A stretch of 64,000 bases of DNA from Woeseiaceae bacterium (lineage in GTDB: Bacteria; Pseudomonadota; Gammaproteobacteria; Steroidobacterales; Woeseiaceae): the NCBI GenBank assembly GCA_028289545.1, contig JANQPG010000013.1, positions 1 through 64,000 of the forward strand, in the 5' to 3' direction. Positions 52,489 through 62,011 of the stretch are shown piece by piece (the first letter of the stretch is position 1; each line of letters begins with the position of its first letter). The notes below the pieces were generated by a model that was given only the letters and a program-made list of their open reading frames with translations, searched no databases and was not told the origin of the DNA. The position numbers and the translations under genes were made by a program.

Positions 52489-54554
52489 GGTTGTGCGCCC
52501 AAGTTCGCTTGTTTGCTAACCGCGGACAGAGCTTTCAGCATGCGCAGATCATTTTGTGCATAGGCGAGGCTTGCCGCAGTTTGTCCACCGCTGTTCGTGC
52601 GTTGTGGCTCGGCGCCGTGTTGCAGCAGGAAGGCCACGATCGGCCGGTTCATGAGTTTCGTGGCCAGGAGCAGTGCAGTTTCCTGTTGCCGATTTAGAAC
52701 CGCGTTTACATCGGCGCCCAGTGCCAACACGTGTTCGACCATGGCGACCTCGCCACTGTGAATCGCAGCCGAGAGCAGCGCGATCCGATCCTCGGGAACA
52801 GTGTCTTCGCCGGCCAGAGCAACGACGCGGCGTACATAGTCGAGGCGCCCGGCGCGCACGGCCTTTGCATAGAGCTGCTCAAGACCGCCTCGTCCGATAA
52901 CGCCTTCGGTGAGGAAGTACTCGACGAGCCTCTCGTGCCCGGATTGTTCCCCTGGCTTCGCCATGCGGACTGCGCCGACTACGCGCTGGTCGTGCCCGGC
53001 GCCGGCTTGCAGCAGCTGCAGGGCGATTGCCGCGCCTGTTTCCAGAGCCTCGGGCTTGGAGTGCTGGTGCGATCGCGTCGCTGATGCCAGCGCGTTGCCT
53101 ACGCCGGTGGATACGTTCGGGTCCGCACCGGCCGCCAGCAGTTGCTCGACAATATCGGGATGACGTTGTTCTGTCGCAAGCAGCAGAGGTGTGTAGTCAC
53201 GCGCAATCGCCGTCGTGTAGCGGTAGTCGGTCAGTGCGCCCTGCTCAAGGAGTACTGCCACCGCCGCGGGCCGGTTGTGCACAATCGCGACGTACAGTCC
53301 CGATTTGAGCGCCTGCCGGCGTTGTTCGCTATCGAACCGGTCGAGCAGGGGTGGTACGAGTGTGTCGTCGCCGGCCATCACCGCATGCGTGAGGACGTCG
53401 TGACCTTCGTTGTCTTTGCGGCCCAGGTCTGCGCCGCGTTCAAGCAGCACGTCCAGCAATGCCCGATGACCATACTTCGCGGCTACCATGGCAGGCGTTA
53501 GATCGATGAAGTTCAGGCTCTGCTCGTCGATGTTGGCCCCAGCATCGAGAAGCGCAAGAACCGTGTCCAGCTGTCCATAGCGGGCCGCGAGATAAAGCGC
53601 CGGCGCGCCATTGCCGTTGCGTTGCCGCCAGGGAGCATTGCGGTCGATCAGGAGCTTCACGACCGGTGTGTGGCCACCGGCTGCTGCAAAATGTACAGCG
53701 GTGTTTCCGTGCGCGGTGGTAGTGGTTACCGGGACTCCGGAATCGAGCATAGCCGCGACAGCCGGAGCATCGCCTTCTCGGGCCGCATGCAGCAGTGGCG
53801 GCAATGACGGCGTCTGTTCGATATCGTCGCGCGAAGGGTGTGGAGCCGTCTGTGACGGGCTGCTGCCGGCGTGGGCTTCATTGGCGAAATTAATGGCGCG
53901 CCGATAGCTGCGATTGTGATCTTTTCGGTAGAGGTCGTCGAGCAGTTCGACCGCCTTCTGCGTGTTGTCGCCGGCTCGTCCTGAGTAGCTCGATCGCCAC
54001 GCGATGCCCCGAGATTCCACGTAGAGCGTCCGGCGCACGAAATCGGAGTCGAAGCTGCAGCGAACCTCGTATTGGGTTTTGCCTGGTGTGAGCACGGTGC
54101 CCGACGCCGGCCTTGCCGGTACACGTTCGCAATCCTTGGGAGCGCTAACTCTCGCGAGGCCTCTAGGCGTTTCCGTGCGGACGAACTCCCGGTTATCGGA
54201 CCACAGCGTGACGAGTTCGGCGCCATGCCGCGCGGCAATCCTGCGCGCCTCGGTATTTGCGTCGGCCCGTTCTTCGAACCATTCGCATTCCTGCACAGTC
54301 TTGCAGTGCGACAGGCGTCGAACCACCGAGACGACACCGATAGGCTCGTAACCGTCTTCCTGCAATTGCCGTTCGCTCGAAGGGGAGATGGCGGGCAGCA
54401 GGCTGCTTGCCGGAAATGACAGGCGTTTGTCGATGGGGCGATAGTTCGCGGCGCTCAGCTTGTCCGCCCAGGCGGCCGGCGCGACGGCGACCGCGGCAAT
54501 CAAGCACAGCATGGCGATCGGTATTGCGGCGGACCGCCGACTGTATCTGCCCAT
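52485..54554 (-). CDS. exported ankyrin-repeat protein
   Basis: 689 aa from the ATG at 54554, giving a signal peptide (MGRYSRRSAAIPIAMLCLIA...AWA). A start at 54686 exists but would bury that signal. Residues about 30-240 form an unknown N-terminal domain with Cys. From about 245 to the end there are about ten ankyrin repeats (HGNTAVHFAAAGGHTPVVKLLI, APALYLAARYGQLDTVLALL, LTPAMVAAKYGH). Exported ankyrin proteins are less common than cytoplasmic ones. It is coupled to a lipoprotein gene, which hints at a periplasmic complex. Confidence 0.85.
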   Translation of the reverse strand: MGRYSRRSAAIPIAMLCLIAAVAVAPAAWADKLSAANYRPIDKRLSFPASSLLPAISPSSERQLQEDGYEPIGVVSVVRRLSHCKTVQECEWFEERADANTEARRIAARHGAELVTLWSDNREFVRTETPRGLARVSAPKDCERVPARPASGTVLTPGKTQYEVRCSFDSDFVRRTLYVESRGIAWRSSYSGRAGDNTQKAVELLDDLYRKDHNRSYRRAINFANEAHAGSSPSQTAPHPSRDDIEQTPSLPPLLHAAREGDAPAVAAMLDSGVPVTTTTAHGNTAVHFAAAGGHTPVVKLLIDRNAPWRQRNGNGAPALYLAARYGQLDTVLALLDAGANIDEQSLNFIDLTPAMVAAKYGHRALLDVLLERGADLGRKDNEGHDVLTHAVMAGDDTLVPPLLDRFDSEQRRQALKSGLYVAIVHNRPAAVAVLLEQGALTDYRYTTAIARDYTPLLLATEQRHPDIVEQLLAAGADPNVSTGVGNALASATRSHQHSKPEALETGAAIALQLLQAGAGHDQRVVGAVRMAKPGEQSGHERLVEYFLTEGVIGRGGLEQLYAKAVRAGRLDYVRRVVALAGEDTVPEDRIALLSAAIHSGEVAMVEHVLALGADVNAVLNRQQETALLLATKLMNRPIVAFLLQHGAEPQRTNSGGQTAASLAYAQNDLRMLKALSAVSKQANLGAQP

Positions 54555-54885
54555 CGTGACTTCCACCCAGGGTTCGCGACATCGCAGTGCGCGTAGTGTC
54601 GTGATGGTATGCGAGGGCCCCGCCGTCTCGACGGGATTCCAGTCACAAAACACGGTTTCGGTATCCACCCGGCACGAGCTTCCCATGCAAAGACGTAAGA
54701 CCTGCAGGAGACACCTGGACAGCTTCTGAGATAGGACTTCAAATGGTCGAAATTAATCATATGAAGTAAATCAAGCTGCCGATAGTGGTTTGGCGCGTAT
54801 GGAGGATAAATGTTTGAGGGTTTCTGCCCCGGTATGCTCTTTACTGTGGGTTAGTGTGACTTTAGAGCGCGGTCTGGGGGGATCA

Positions 54886-55473
54886 GTGGCTGGCGTGCGA
54901 GAAAAGGGGGACAACCGGATACTGGCGGCGTTTGTGGAATGCCGCGACGGGCTGGTGCGTAACCTGCTCAAGATGTGCGTTCGAGCCGAGGATGTCGACG
55001 ACATCCTTCAGACGACGTTCATGAGGGCGCTCGAGTCGAATCGGTCACGGCAGATCATATCGCCGAAGGACTATCTGTTCGTCATATCGCGAAACCTCGT
55101 TTTCAAATCGATGACTTCGCGCACGGAGGAGATTCGTTCGGAAATTGACGATGCGATTGCGGGAACGGACGCGCCGGATGCGGCCGATGTGGCGCACTAC
55201 CGGCAAAAACTGAAGGCGTATGAAGAGGCGCTCAACACACTCCCGGCGCGCTCCCGACAGGCCATCATACTCAGGAAGTTTTTTGGGCTTTCCTACAAAG
55301 ACATTGCGCACAAGATCGGCGTGTCGGTCAGTTCCGTCGAGAAGTACATTGCCCAGGGAACGCTGCGCTGCAGGGATCTCATGCGCGTCAAAGGTTACTA
55401 CCCGGATGGCGAATCCACCCACGGCAAGCGCGCTGACGAGGACAGTATGGGCCAGTCAGCGTCGGATACATGA
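54886..55473 (+). CDS. ECF-type RNA polymerase sigma factor
   Basis: 195 aa from a GTG at 54886 behind a G-rich ribosome site; an upstream ATG at 54799 would add a tail that does not look like sigma factor. Sigma region 2: VRNLLKMCVRAEDVDDILQTTFMRALE. Region 4: LPARSRQAIILRKFFGLSYKDIAHKIGVSVSSVEKYIAQG. It overlaps the FecR gene by 4 bp and directs transcription of the receptor set when the signal arrives. Confidence 0.92.
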   Translation: MAGVREKGDNRILAAFVECRDGLVRNLLKMCVRAEDVDDILQTTFMRALESNRSRQIISPKDYLFVISRNLVFKSMTSRTEEIRSEIDDAIAGTDAPDAADVAHYRQKLKAYEEALNTLPARSRQAIILRKFFGLSYKDIAHKIGVSVSSVEKYIAQGTLRCRDLMRVKGYYPDGESTHGKRADEDSMGQSASDT

Positions 55474-56543
55474 ACATGGCAAAGGACGGTAGCGTCATAG
55501 AATTTCGTTCCGCGGAGTCGATCGACTCCGAGGCCGCCGCGTGGCTCGTTCGACTCGACCGCGGAAACCTGACGGATGAGGAGCGCCTCGAACTGCGCCG
55601 CTGGCTCGCTGAGGATTCGCGCAACGCCAATGCGCTCAAGTCCAGTTTTGCCGTGTGGGCCGATCTAGATGAGCTGGCTCGAGATCTCATGCCGGATAGT
55701 CGCGATGCGCGGCACAGAGGCGGCGGGCGATCGATGCTCACTTCGATCGGTTACGTCCTGTCGGGGCTCGCCGTCGTGCTGCTCGCCGGTATCTTCCTGG
55801 CTTACGGACTGTTCGCAGATCGTCCGCCCGAGGACTACAGCGCCCGGCTTGAGACTGGCCTCGGCGAGCACCGGACCGTTTTGCTGCCGGACGACTCGGT
55901 GGCGTCCCTCAATTCCGACACATTGCTATACGTGGAGTTTGCGGCTTCGGGGCGACACGTCCGGCTGGAGCGGGGCGAAGCCCACTTCGAGGTCAGCCAC
56001 GATCCGGACCGCGTCTTTGCCGTGCTGGCGAACGGCCGCATCATCGAAGCCGTAGGAACGGCGTTTGTCGTCAAGATCGATGAGGACGAGACGCTCGTTA
56101 CAGTCACAGAGGGCCGCGTGCGGGTTGCCACCGCCGTGGATGCCTCGAAAGCAGAAGACCCGTTCGAACTGGTTGGAACAAGCGGGGCAGGTCGCCGCTT
56201 GTTGCATTCCGGGGAGGAGCTGCTTTTTGCGGTGACTCAGCCAGCGGTGCAGGTCCGTCAGTACGATCCGGGCGCCTTCGAGAGGCGGTTGGCATGGACC
56301 GAAGGCCGGATGATTTTCGATGGTGAACGTTTGCAAGACGTCGTCGCCGAATTCAGTCGGCATTCCAGGCTCTCGATCGAGTTCGAGCAGCCGGGGCTTG
56401 CCGAACGCGAGGTCACGGGTAACTTTATCCTGGGCGATGACGAAGCATTTTTGGAGGCGATAGAAATCTCGCTGGGTGTCCGGGCAAACCGGATCTCGGA
56501 CACGCGCGTACTGCTCACGGCGGTGCAGCGGCGAGAGTTATGA
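55470..56543 (+). CDS. FecR-family anti-sigma / sigma regulator
   Basis: 357 aa. The N-terminal cytoplasmic DUF4880-like part contains AAAWLVRLDRGNLTDEERLELRRWLAED, one helix follows (about residues 92-113, YVLSGLAVVLLAGIFLAYG), and the periplasmic FecR domain has GEHRTVLLPDDSVASLNSDT and GEAHFEVSHD. The C-terminal domain (residues about 270-355) resembles the STN-interacting part. It transmits the state of the TonB receptor to the sigma factor. Confidence 0.92.
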   Translation: MNMAKDGSVIEFRSAESIDSEAAAWLVRLDRGNLTDEERLELRRWLAEDSRNANALKSSFAVWADLDELARDLMPDSRDARHRGGGRSMLTSIGYVLSGLAVVLLAGIFLAYGLFADRPPEDYSARLETGLGEHRTVLLPDDSVASLNSDTLLYVEFAASGRHVRLERGEAHFEVSHDPDRVFAVLANGRIIEAVGTAFVVKIDEDETLVTVTEGRVRVATAVDASKAEDPFELVGTSGAGRRLLHSGEELLFAVTQPAVQVRQYDPGAFERRLAWTEGRMIFDGERLQDVVAEFSRHSRLSIEFEQPGLAEREVTGNFILGDDEAFLEAIEISLGVRANRISDTRVLLTAVQRREL

Positions 56544-56602
56544 CACATCCGTAAAGCACGAGATGGGAGGGAAGCGTCAGCGGGTTTGCAATATTTGAGG
56601 GT

Positions 56603-59600
56603 TTGCATCGCCTGGGGCTCTTTAGAGTCGAGCCACAACGCGAGGTAAGCAGCTCGTTAGGAAAAACCAGGGGGGTTGCCAACGCTTATGCGGTTGCAGT
56701 GGGGGTGCTGAGTTGCCTGTTCGCTGCACCGCAGGTGTTCGCCGATCAGCAGCGTTACGTGCTCGACATCACAGCGGGCACGCTGGGGGACAAACTCACC
56801 GACCTGGCAAGAAGCACGGGTCATCAACTCATTTTTCCGACTGAGAAGCTGGATCGGCCAAGCAAAGTGCGGCTGAGCGGTATCTTTACGCTCGAAAAGG
56901 CGCTCGAAAACTTGCTCGACGATTCGGGTCTGTTCGCTGTTGTGACGAGACATGGAGTGATTGTCGTCACGGACGAGGTCGCTCCCCAACAAAGAGCAGA
57001 GGGGGAAGACATGCGAACCAGCAAGAAGTCGGTTCTTACGGCAGCGGGCGCCGTCGCAGCAATGGTGCTTAGCGGTGACGCAATCGCGCAGCAAACGGAG
57101 GAGGGGGCTGAGGACGAAGACGTACTCGATGTCATTGTCGTAACCGGATTTCGCGAGAGCCTCATCTCTGCGCTAGCGACAAAACGCAACGCCAATTCCA
57201 TCGTGGACAGTATCTCCTCTGAGGGTATCGGCCGGTTTCCCGATCTCAATCTCGGTGAATCCCTGCAACGAATTACCGGCGTTCAGATCGAACGCGGCGA
57301 ACGGCGCCGCGCAGAGATAGCGATTCGCGGATTGCCGCGTAATTTTGCGCTGACCCGAATCAACGGGCAGGCGATGGGCAGCCCGGACCTGAGCACGGCG
57401 TTTCCCTTCGGGGTTTTCGAGTCGTCGATCTTCAGCGGCGTCGACGTCATCAAGACACCAACGGTGGAGATGGACGACGGCGGTCTGAGCGGCATCGTCA
57501 ACATGCGAACGCTGCGTCCCTTCGATGCGGCCGAACAGGAAATCTCGTTCGGCCTTGGTACGAGCTACGAATCTCTCAACGAAGAGTTCTCGCCGACGGC
57601 ACGAATCAGCGCGAGCAAACACTTCTCGGACACGCTGGCCGGCTCGTTCGCGATCGGCTGGTCGAACCAGGAGTTCCAGCGCGACCTCGCGGCTGTGACC
57701 GACTACGATCCGGACGGCAACAACATCCAGGTGGCGGACGACTTCCGCTATCGTTCCGACACGAGCGACGGTGATCGGATTTCGGCAACCGCTGCGCTGG
57801 AGTGGCGTCCGGTCGACGATTGGAACTTCGGGTTGACCACTGTCTTTACCGACTACGAACAATCCACGGTCCGCGATCAGATCCGGATTCGCAACTGCGA
57901 CGATACGGCCGTTGACATCATCGGCAACACGTCCGTTGTGTCGACCCACACCGGCTGCCGCATGGAGGTGGAGACGCGCGAGCGCAAGGATTTCGACAGC
58001 ACGATGTCGGTGACCCTCGACGCAGCGTGGGATAACGGTCCATGGCGAGCGGAGGGTGTGCTGCACTACACGAAAGGCGAGCACGACGGCAACCTCATCC
58101 AGATGCGCCGCCGCATCAACGGTATTCCCGAGACGTTTACAGTCACTACCGGTTCGGGCGACCCGGATGCGTTCAACATCGACTTGGGCGGCTTTGCCGC
58201 GGGTGAGGTTCAAACCTGGAGTTTCAGCGATCCGAGCGTTCAGACACGTTTCTTCCCGGAAGGCGCGAACGACGAAAACAGCGACACGGAGGTGGCGCTG
58301 CAATTCGACCTGACTCGTGAGGTCGACTACGGGTTGCTTTCGAGCATCAAAGTAGGGGCCAAGTATCGCGATAGAGAACAGCAGCGGGTCGATCAGGACG
58401 CCACCAACGACGATGTCGACCTGAGTGTGCTCGACGACAGTATCTTTCGCACGAGCCTCGTCGGAGACAGCAATTTCTTCGGCGGTAACCTGAACGGATT
58501 CCCGGCCGTGGTGCCCGACGTGTTTGCCGTACTTAACCAGGTGCTGCCGCTCAATACGACGCAACCGCTCAACGACGAAGGATTTGTGCTCGACCAGGAT
58601 TTTCTGTCCACCTACAACACCAAGCAGGACATCCTCGCCGGCTATGTGATGGCCAACTTCGATAGCTACGACCTCAGGTGGCCCATCCCGGTTACCGGTA
58701 ACGTGGGCGTACGTTTCGTAAGGACCGAGCGCACGACGGACACGTTTCAGGACATAGACGGGAACATTTCCTCCATCTCGGTACCCTTCGATTTCTCGAA
58801 CACGCTGCCCGCGGCAAATCTGGTGTTCGAGCTGCAGGAGGACCTGCTTCTGCGGTTGTCTTATGCCGAGACCATCGTTCGCCCCAATCCGAACCAGTTC
58901 GAGGCGGGTACCGAGGTCGACGTCGACGAGGATGGCGGCATCCTTGAGAGCGTGACGGTCGAATTCAACAACCCGGAGCTGGAGCCGTTCGAGTCCGACT
59001 CGTTTGACGTGTCGCTCGAGTGGTACAACCGGCCCGGCAGCGCCCTGACCTTGGCCTACTTCCGCAAGGACGTGGCCGCTGACATCATTACCCGCGATTT
59101 CTGTCCGCAATCGCTGGCCGATTTCGATCGCTCCGACGCCTTCAGTCAGTTTGTGACCGGCAATCTGAACGGTGATCTTGACGACTGCCTGGACGATGCT
59201 GGCGTGGAGTTCTCGATCACGGACGTCATCAACTCCTCCGAGAGCTTCACTCTGAGCGGAATCGAATTCGGACTGCTGCAGAACCTGGACTTTCTGCCCG
59301 CTCCGTTCAACGGTCTCGGCGTGCAGGCGAACTACACGTACATCGACGCTGATGAGAGTGGCGAACTCGATGAGGACGGCACACCCGCACCGCTTGAGGA
59401 GGTTTCGGAACACACGGTCAACGTCATCGGGTTCTACGAAACGGAGCGTTGGGGCGTGCGGCTGGCGTACAACTACCGCAGCGAGTACTTCACGACGGCA
59501 AACCGTGGCCCGTCCGGCGGCAACCGGAGCATCGACGATCGCGACCAGTTCGATCTGTCGTTCAACTTCAACGCAACCGACAACATATCCATCGGTTTCG

Positions 59601-59716
59601 AAGCGCTCAACATCAACGACGCCACCGTCTACGAGTTCGAAAACAACCAGAATCGACTGCGCAGCTACAACTACGACGGCAGAACCTTTGTGCTGACCAG
59701 CGTGATCACTTTCTAA
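56603..59716 (+). CDS. TonB-dependent receptor with N-terminal STN signalling domain
   Basis: 1037 aa from a TTG start. Residues about 48-127 are an STN domain (YVLDITAGTLGDKLTDLARSTGHQLIF...), the part that contacts FecR. Residue 137 is a Met beginning MRTSKKSVLTAAGAVAAM...AIAQ, which has the form of a complete signal peptide, and the codon is preceded by a strong AGAGGGGGAAG ribosome site at 57011. The plug follows from about 175 (IVVTGFRESL, then ESLQRITGVQIERGERRRAEIAIRGLP, the Caulobacter-type TBDR pattern), and the barrel runs to VLTSVITF. Two forms, with and without STN, are possible. Confidence 0.93.
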   Translation: MHRLGLFRVEPQREVSSSLGKTRGVANAYAVAVGVLSCLFAAPQVFADQQRYVLDITAGTLGDKLTDLARSTGHQLIFPTEKLDRPSKVRLSGIFTLEKALENLLDDSGLFAVVTRHGVIVVTDEVAPQQRAEGEDMRTSKKSVLTAAGAVAAMVLSGDAIAQQTEEGAEDEDVLDVIVVTGFRESLISALATKRNANSIVDSISSEGIGRFPDLNLGESLQRITGVQIERGERRRAEIAIRGLPRNFALTRINGQAMGSPDLSTAFPFGVFESSIFSGVDVIKTPTVEMDDGGLSGIVNMRTLRPFDAAEQEISFGLGTSYESLNEEFSPTARISASKHFSDTLAGSFAIGWSNQEFQRDLAAVTDYDPDGNNIQVADDFRYRSDTSDGDRISATAALEWRPVDDWNFGLTTVFTDYEQSTVRDQIRIRNCDDTAVDIIGNTSVVSTHTGCRMEVETRERKDFDSTMSVTLDAAWDNGPWRAEGVLHYTKGEHDGNLIQMRRRINGIPETFTVTTGSGDPDAFNIDLGGFAAGEVQTWSFSDPSVQTRFFPEGANDENSDTEVALQFDLTREVDYGLLSSIKVGAKYRDREQQRVDQDATNDDVDLSVLDDSIFRTSLVGDSNFFGGNLNGFPAVVPDVFAVLNQVLPLNTTQPLNDEGFVLDQDFLSTYNTKQDILAGYVMANFDSYDLRWPIPVTGNVGVRFVRTERTTDTFQDIDGNISSISVPFDFSNTLPAANLVFELQEDLLLRLSYAETIVRPNPNQFEAGTEVDVDEDGGILESVTVEFNNPELEPFESDSFDVSLEWYNRPGSALTLAYFRKDVAADIITRDFCPQSLADFDRSDAFSQFVTGNLNGDLDDCLDDAGVEFSITDVINSSESFTLSGIEFGLLQNLDFLPAPFNGLGVQANYTYIDADESGELDEDGTPAPLEEVSEHTVNVIGFYETERWGVRLAYNYRSEYFTTANRGPSGGNRSIDDRDQFDLSFNFNATDNISIGFEALNINDATVYEFENNQNRLRSYNYDGRTFVLTSVITF

Positions 59717-59725
59717 GCGAGGCCG

Positions 59726-59769
59726 CGGGGCCCGGGCTGCGTTTTTCCCTCCTAGCAGCTCGGGCCCCG
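59726..59769. terminator. strong hairpin after the TonB receptor gene
   Basis: A 14-bp stem (59726-59739 with 59756-59769) with one G:T pair and a T-rich loop. It starts 10 bp after the receptor stop. A T-run after the right arm is absent, so it is called terminator-like. Confidence 0.6.
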
Positions 59770-59892
59770 CTCGCTGAGCCGGCGTCGGCGGTTCCCTGGA
59801 TGCGGCCATCTCCAACGCAACCCCTCGGGACAATCACACTTCCGTAACCTGGGGCGGGCATACTGCGCGCGTTCTTTCACGGGGTGATTGAT

Positions 59893-60117
59893 ATGACAGA
59901 CGGCGACCGCGACGTCGAGAAGGAATACTCGCACGAGGAAAACATTCGCAAACTGGAGCGCCTGGTGGCTTCCATGAAGGCAGGTGAGCCGTTTGAGATC
60001 CAAGTGGCGGGTGAGCGTATCTACGTGCCGGTGCGGGCGACATTCAGCATCGAGCACGAACGCTCCGAGGGCGAGGAGGAGCTTGAGTTTCAGTTCCGCT
60101 GGTCCGACGGGGACTGA
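59893..60117 (+). CDS. amphi-Trp domain protein
   Basis: 74 aa from the ATG at 59893, with GGGGTG upstream; the frame is open from a GTG at 59884. The body (KEYSHEENIRKLERLVASMKAGEPFEIQVAGERIYVPVRATFSIEHE...ELEFQFRWSD) matches the short amphi-Trp domain: a helix, a charged hairpin, and acidic strands ending in an aromatic W motif. Function unknown; the domain is common in Archaea and many bacteria. It is alone on its strand. Confidence 0.8.
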   Translation: MTDGDRDVEKEYSHEENIRKLERLVASMKAGEPFEIQVAGERIYVPVRATFSIEHERSEGEEELEFQFRWSDGD

Positions 60118-60147
60118 TCGCGGCCCGACAGCTCGTGTCGGGGTTTC

Positions 60148-60534
60148 TCAGGTTTCGGGTTCGGTCTTGGTCCTGCGGCGACGCTGCCACAGGACAATCG
60201 CCGTACCGGCCGCGTAGGAGAGCACGGCGGCGCCAAGCCCTGTGATAGCCGCCTCGGTAAACGCCGATTCGCCAATCATGCCCGGGTGAACGAAGTAGTC
60301 GACGACAGCCGTGATCAAGCCAAGGATCCCGGCGATGACCAGGCGGTTATTGGTTCGCACCACCGCCAGGGCTGTGGCCGCGGCCGTGCCCGCAATGAGC
60401 CCTGTCGTCGAGGCTGTGATCCAGTGACTGGCGCCGATCAGCAGCAGATTACCCTGCACCATGGTGAGCAGGCAGGCCGTGCCCGATTCCGCAATGTTTT
60501 CGGCATAGGGCACCAGTTTTTTCTTGAGTGACAC
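60148..60534 (-). CDS. small four-helix membrane protein
   Basis: 128 aa, with about four hydrophobic helices (GTACLLTMVQGNLLLIGASHW, LIAGTAAATALAVV, LVIAGILGLITAVVDYFV and TGLGAAVLSYAAGTAIVLW). I do not recognise a named family. Its gene is 57 bp past the CNNM/CorC-like gene in the direction of transcription and may be co-transcribed. No conserved charged pore residues were evident, apart from Asp in VVDYFVHPG. Confidence 0.7.
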   Translation of the reverse strand: MSLKKKLVPYAENIAESGTACLLTMVQGNLLLIGASHWITASTTGLIAGTAAATALAVVRTNNRLVIAGILGLITAVVDYFVHPGMIGESAFTEAAITGLGAAVLSYAAGTAIVLWQRRRRTKTEPET

Positions 60535-60590
60535 GTGCTTCGCTCGCTTTCGCCGTCAGTTCGATTAATCCTATAGACCCGGCTAATGAG

Positions 60591-61820
60591 CTATTCCTTA
60601 CTGACCGACAGCAATTTCGCGCGCTGCCGATCCGCCCGCAACACGGCAATTCGGTAGCCCTGCCAGTTTATCGAGTCGCCAACCAGGGGGATGCGTTCCA
60701 GCGTTTCCGTGACGAGACCACCCACGGTCGTTACCTCGTCCTCCGGCTCCCAGGCAATGCCGAGCTCCGCCGAGAGTCTGCGCAGGTCGACCGTGGCCTG
60801 CACAAGCAGCGTGCCGTCGCCGCGGCGGAGCATGTCGGTTTCGGGTCGATCGCTCTCATCGTGAATGTCGCCGACAATTTCTTCGAGCACATCTTCGAGC
60901 GTCGCTATGCCCTCGGCACCGCCGTATTCATCCACGACAACGGCGAGGTGGCGGCGGCTATCCTGGAACGTGCGCATCAACCGGGGTAGTGGCAGGCTCT
61001 CGGGTACGATCAGCACGTCACGTCGTACCGACTCCCAGTCGACCTCCTCACCGTCGTTCGAAAGCAGCCAGTGCAGCAAGTCCTTGGCGAGGACAACCCC
61101 GGCCACGCCGTCGAATTCGCCGGTCGGTGAGTAGGGGAAACGGCTGTGGCCCGTTTCGCGCATGACGGCGAGCACGTCGTCGCGCGTCATGTTGGCAGCC
61201 AGAAAGTGCACCTCCTCCCGGGGCAGCATGACGTCGCGTGCCCGAAGCAGACTGAGCTGGGTTGCGCCAACAATCATGCCCGCCGTGCGCTTGCCGACGA
61301 CGCCTTCGTTGCGGCCCAACGATGCGAGCAGGCGGATTTCCTCCACCGACGTCACATGGCTTTCCGCATCCCCGCGCAGCGATCTCGAAATCATCTCGCT
61401 CATGACAACAAGCGGTTTCAGCAGCACCGTCAGCCAGTGAATGCCGTGAGCCGCCAAGGGTGCGAGGGCTTTCGTGTAGGACACGCCCAAGGTTTTCGGA
61501 ATGATCTCGGTAAACAGCAGCACGGCCAAGGTGAATACGATGGTAAAAATCCACAGCGTGCCCGCGCCGAACACCTCCGTGTAGCTGGCGCCGGCCACCG
61601 TCGCGCCGATCGTGTGCGCGGCCGTGTTCAATATCAGGATCGCGGCGATCGGCACGTCCATGTTTTCCTTGAAGCCCGAGAGCAGGCGACCGACACGGCG
61701 GCCGCCGCGGGACAGGACTTCCACCTGCGGCCGCGTGACGGACAGCAGGACCGATTCGAAGATTGAGCAGAGGAATGAGACGGCGAGCACGAGACTAACC
61801 GCCATGACGAAGAGCAGCAT
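60591..61820 (-). CDS. CNNM/CorC-type transporter-associated protein
   Basis: 409 aa from the ATG at 61820, with CGGAGA upstream. Residues about 1-150 are the DUF21 membrane domain (SLVLAVSFLCSIFESVLLSVTRPQVEVL), residues about 180-310 hold two CBS motifs (VMLPREEVHFLAANMTRDDVLAVM and DVLIVPESLPLPRLMRTFQD), and the C-terminus is a CorC_HlyC domain (DGTLLVQATVDLRRLS). The family is linked to Mg2+ or Co2+ handling and to MgtE-like transport. Confidence 0.92.
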   Translation of the reverse strand: MLLFVMAVSLVLAVSFLCSIFESVLLSVTRPQVEVLSRGGRRVGRLLSGFKENMDVPIAAILILNTAAHTIGATVAGASYTEVFGAGTLWIFTIVFTLAVLLFTEIIPKTLGVSYTKALAPLAAHGIHWLTVLLKPLVVMSEMISRSLRGDAESHVTSVEEIRLLASLGRNEGVVGKRTAGMIVGATQLSLLRARDVMLPREEVHFLAANMTRDDVLAVMRETGHSRFPYSPTGEFDGVAGVVLAKDLLHWLLSNDGEEVDWESVRRDVLIVPESLPLPRLMRTFQDSRRHLAVVVDEYGGAEGIATLEDVLEEIVGDIHDESDRPETDMLRRGDGTLLVQATVDLRRLSAELGIAWEPEDEVTTVGGLVTETLERIPLVGDSINWQGYRIAVLRADRQRAKLLSVSKE

Positions 61821-62011
61821 GTTTTCTCCGGGCTGGGATGTCGATACGCAGTGTACTCGTTCGGCCCAATATCGGCCCGACAAAAGCTCCGGCACGGACC
61901 ACTTGAGGGCGGAGGGTGTGAGCTGGCGCACTATTGGGGCGCCGATTTGACCGTTATCGCCTGCGGAACCTCAAGATTGTCGATGGCCGGCCGTTGACTT
62001 GGATTGGAGTA

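Noticed and set aside
57173..59833. Very long open frame (886 codons) on the strand opposite the TonB receptor.
   Set aside because: It is antisense to a clear receptor gene and its sequence shows no domain or signal features. High-GC codon bias in the receptor keeps this frame open.
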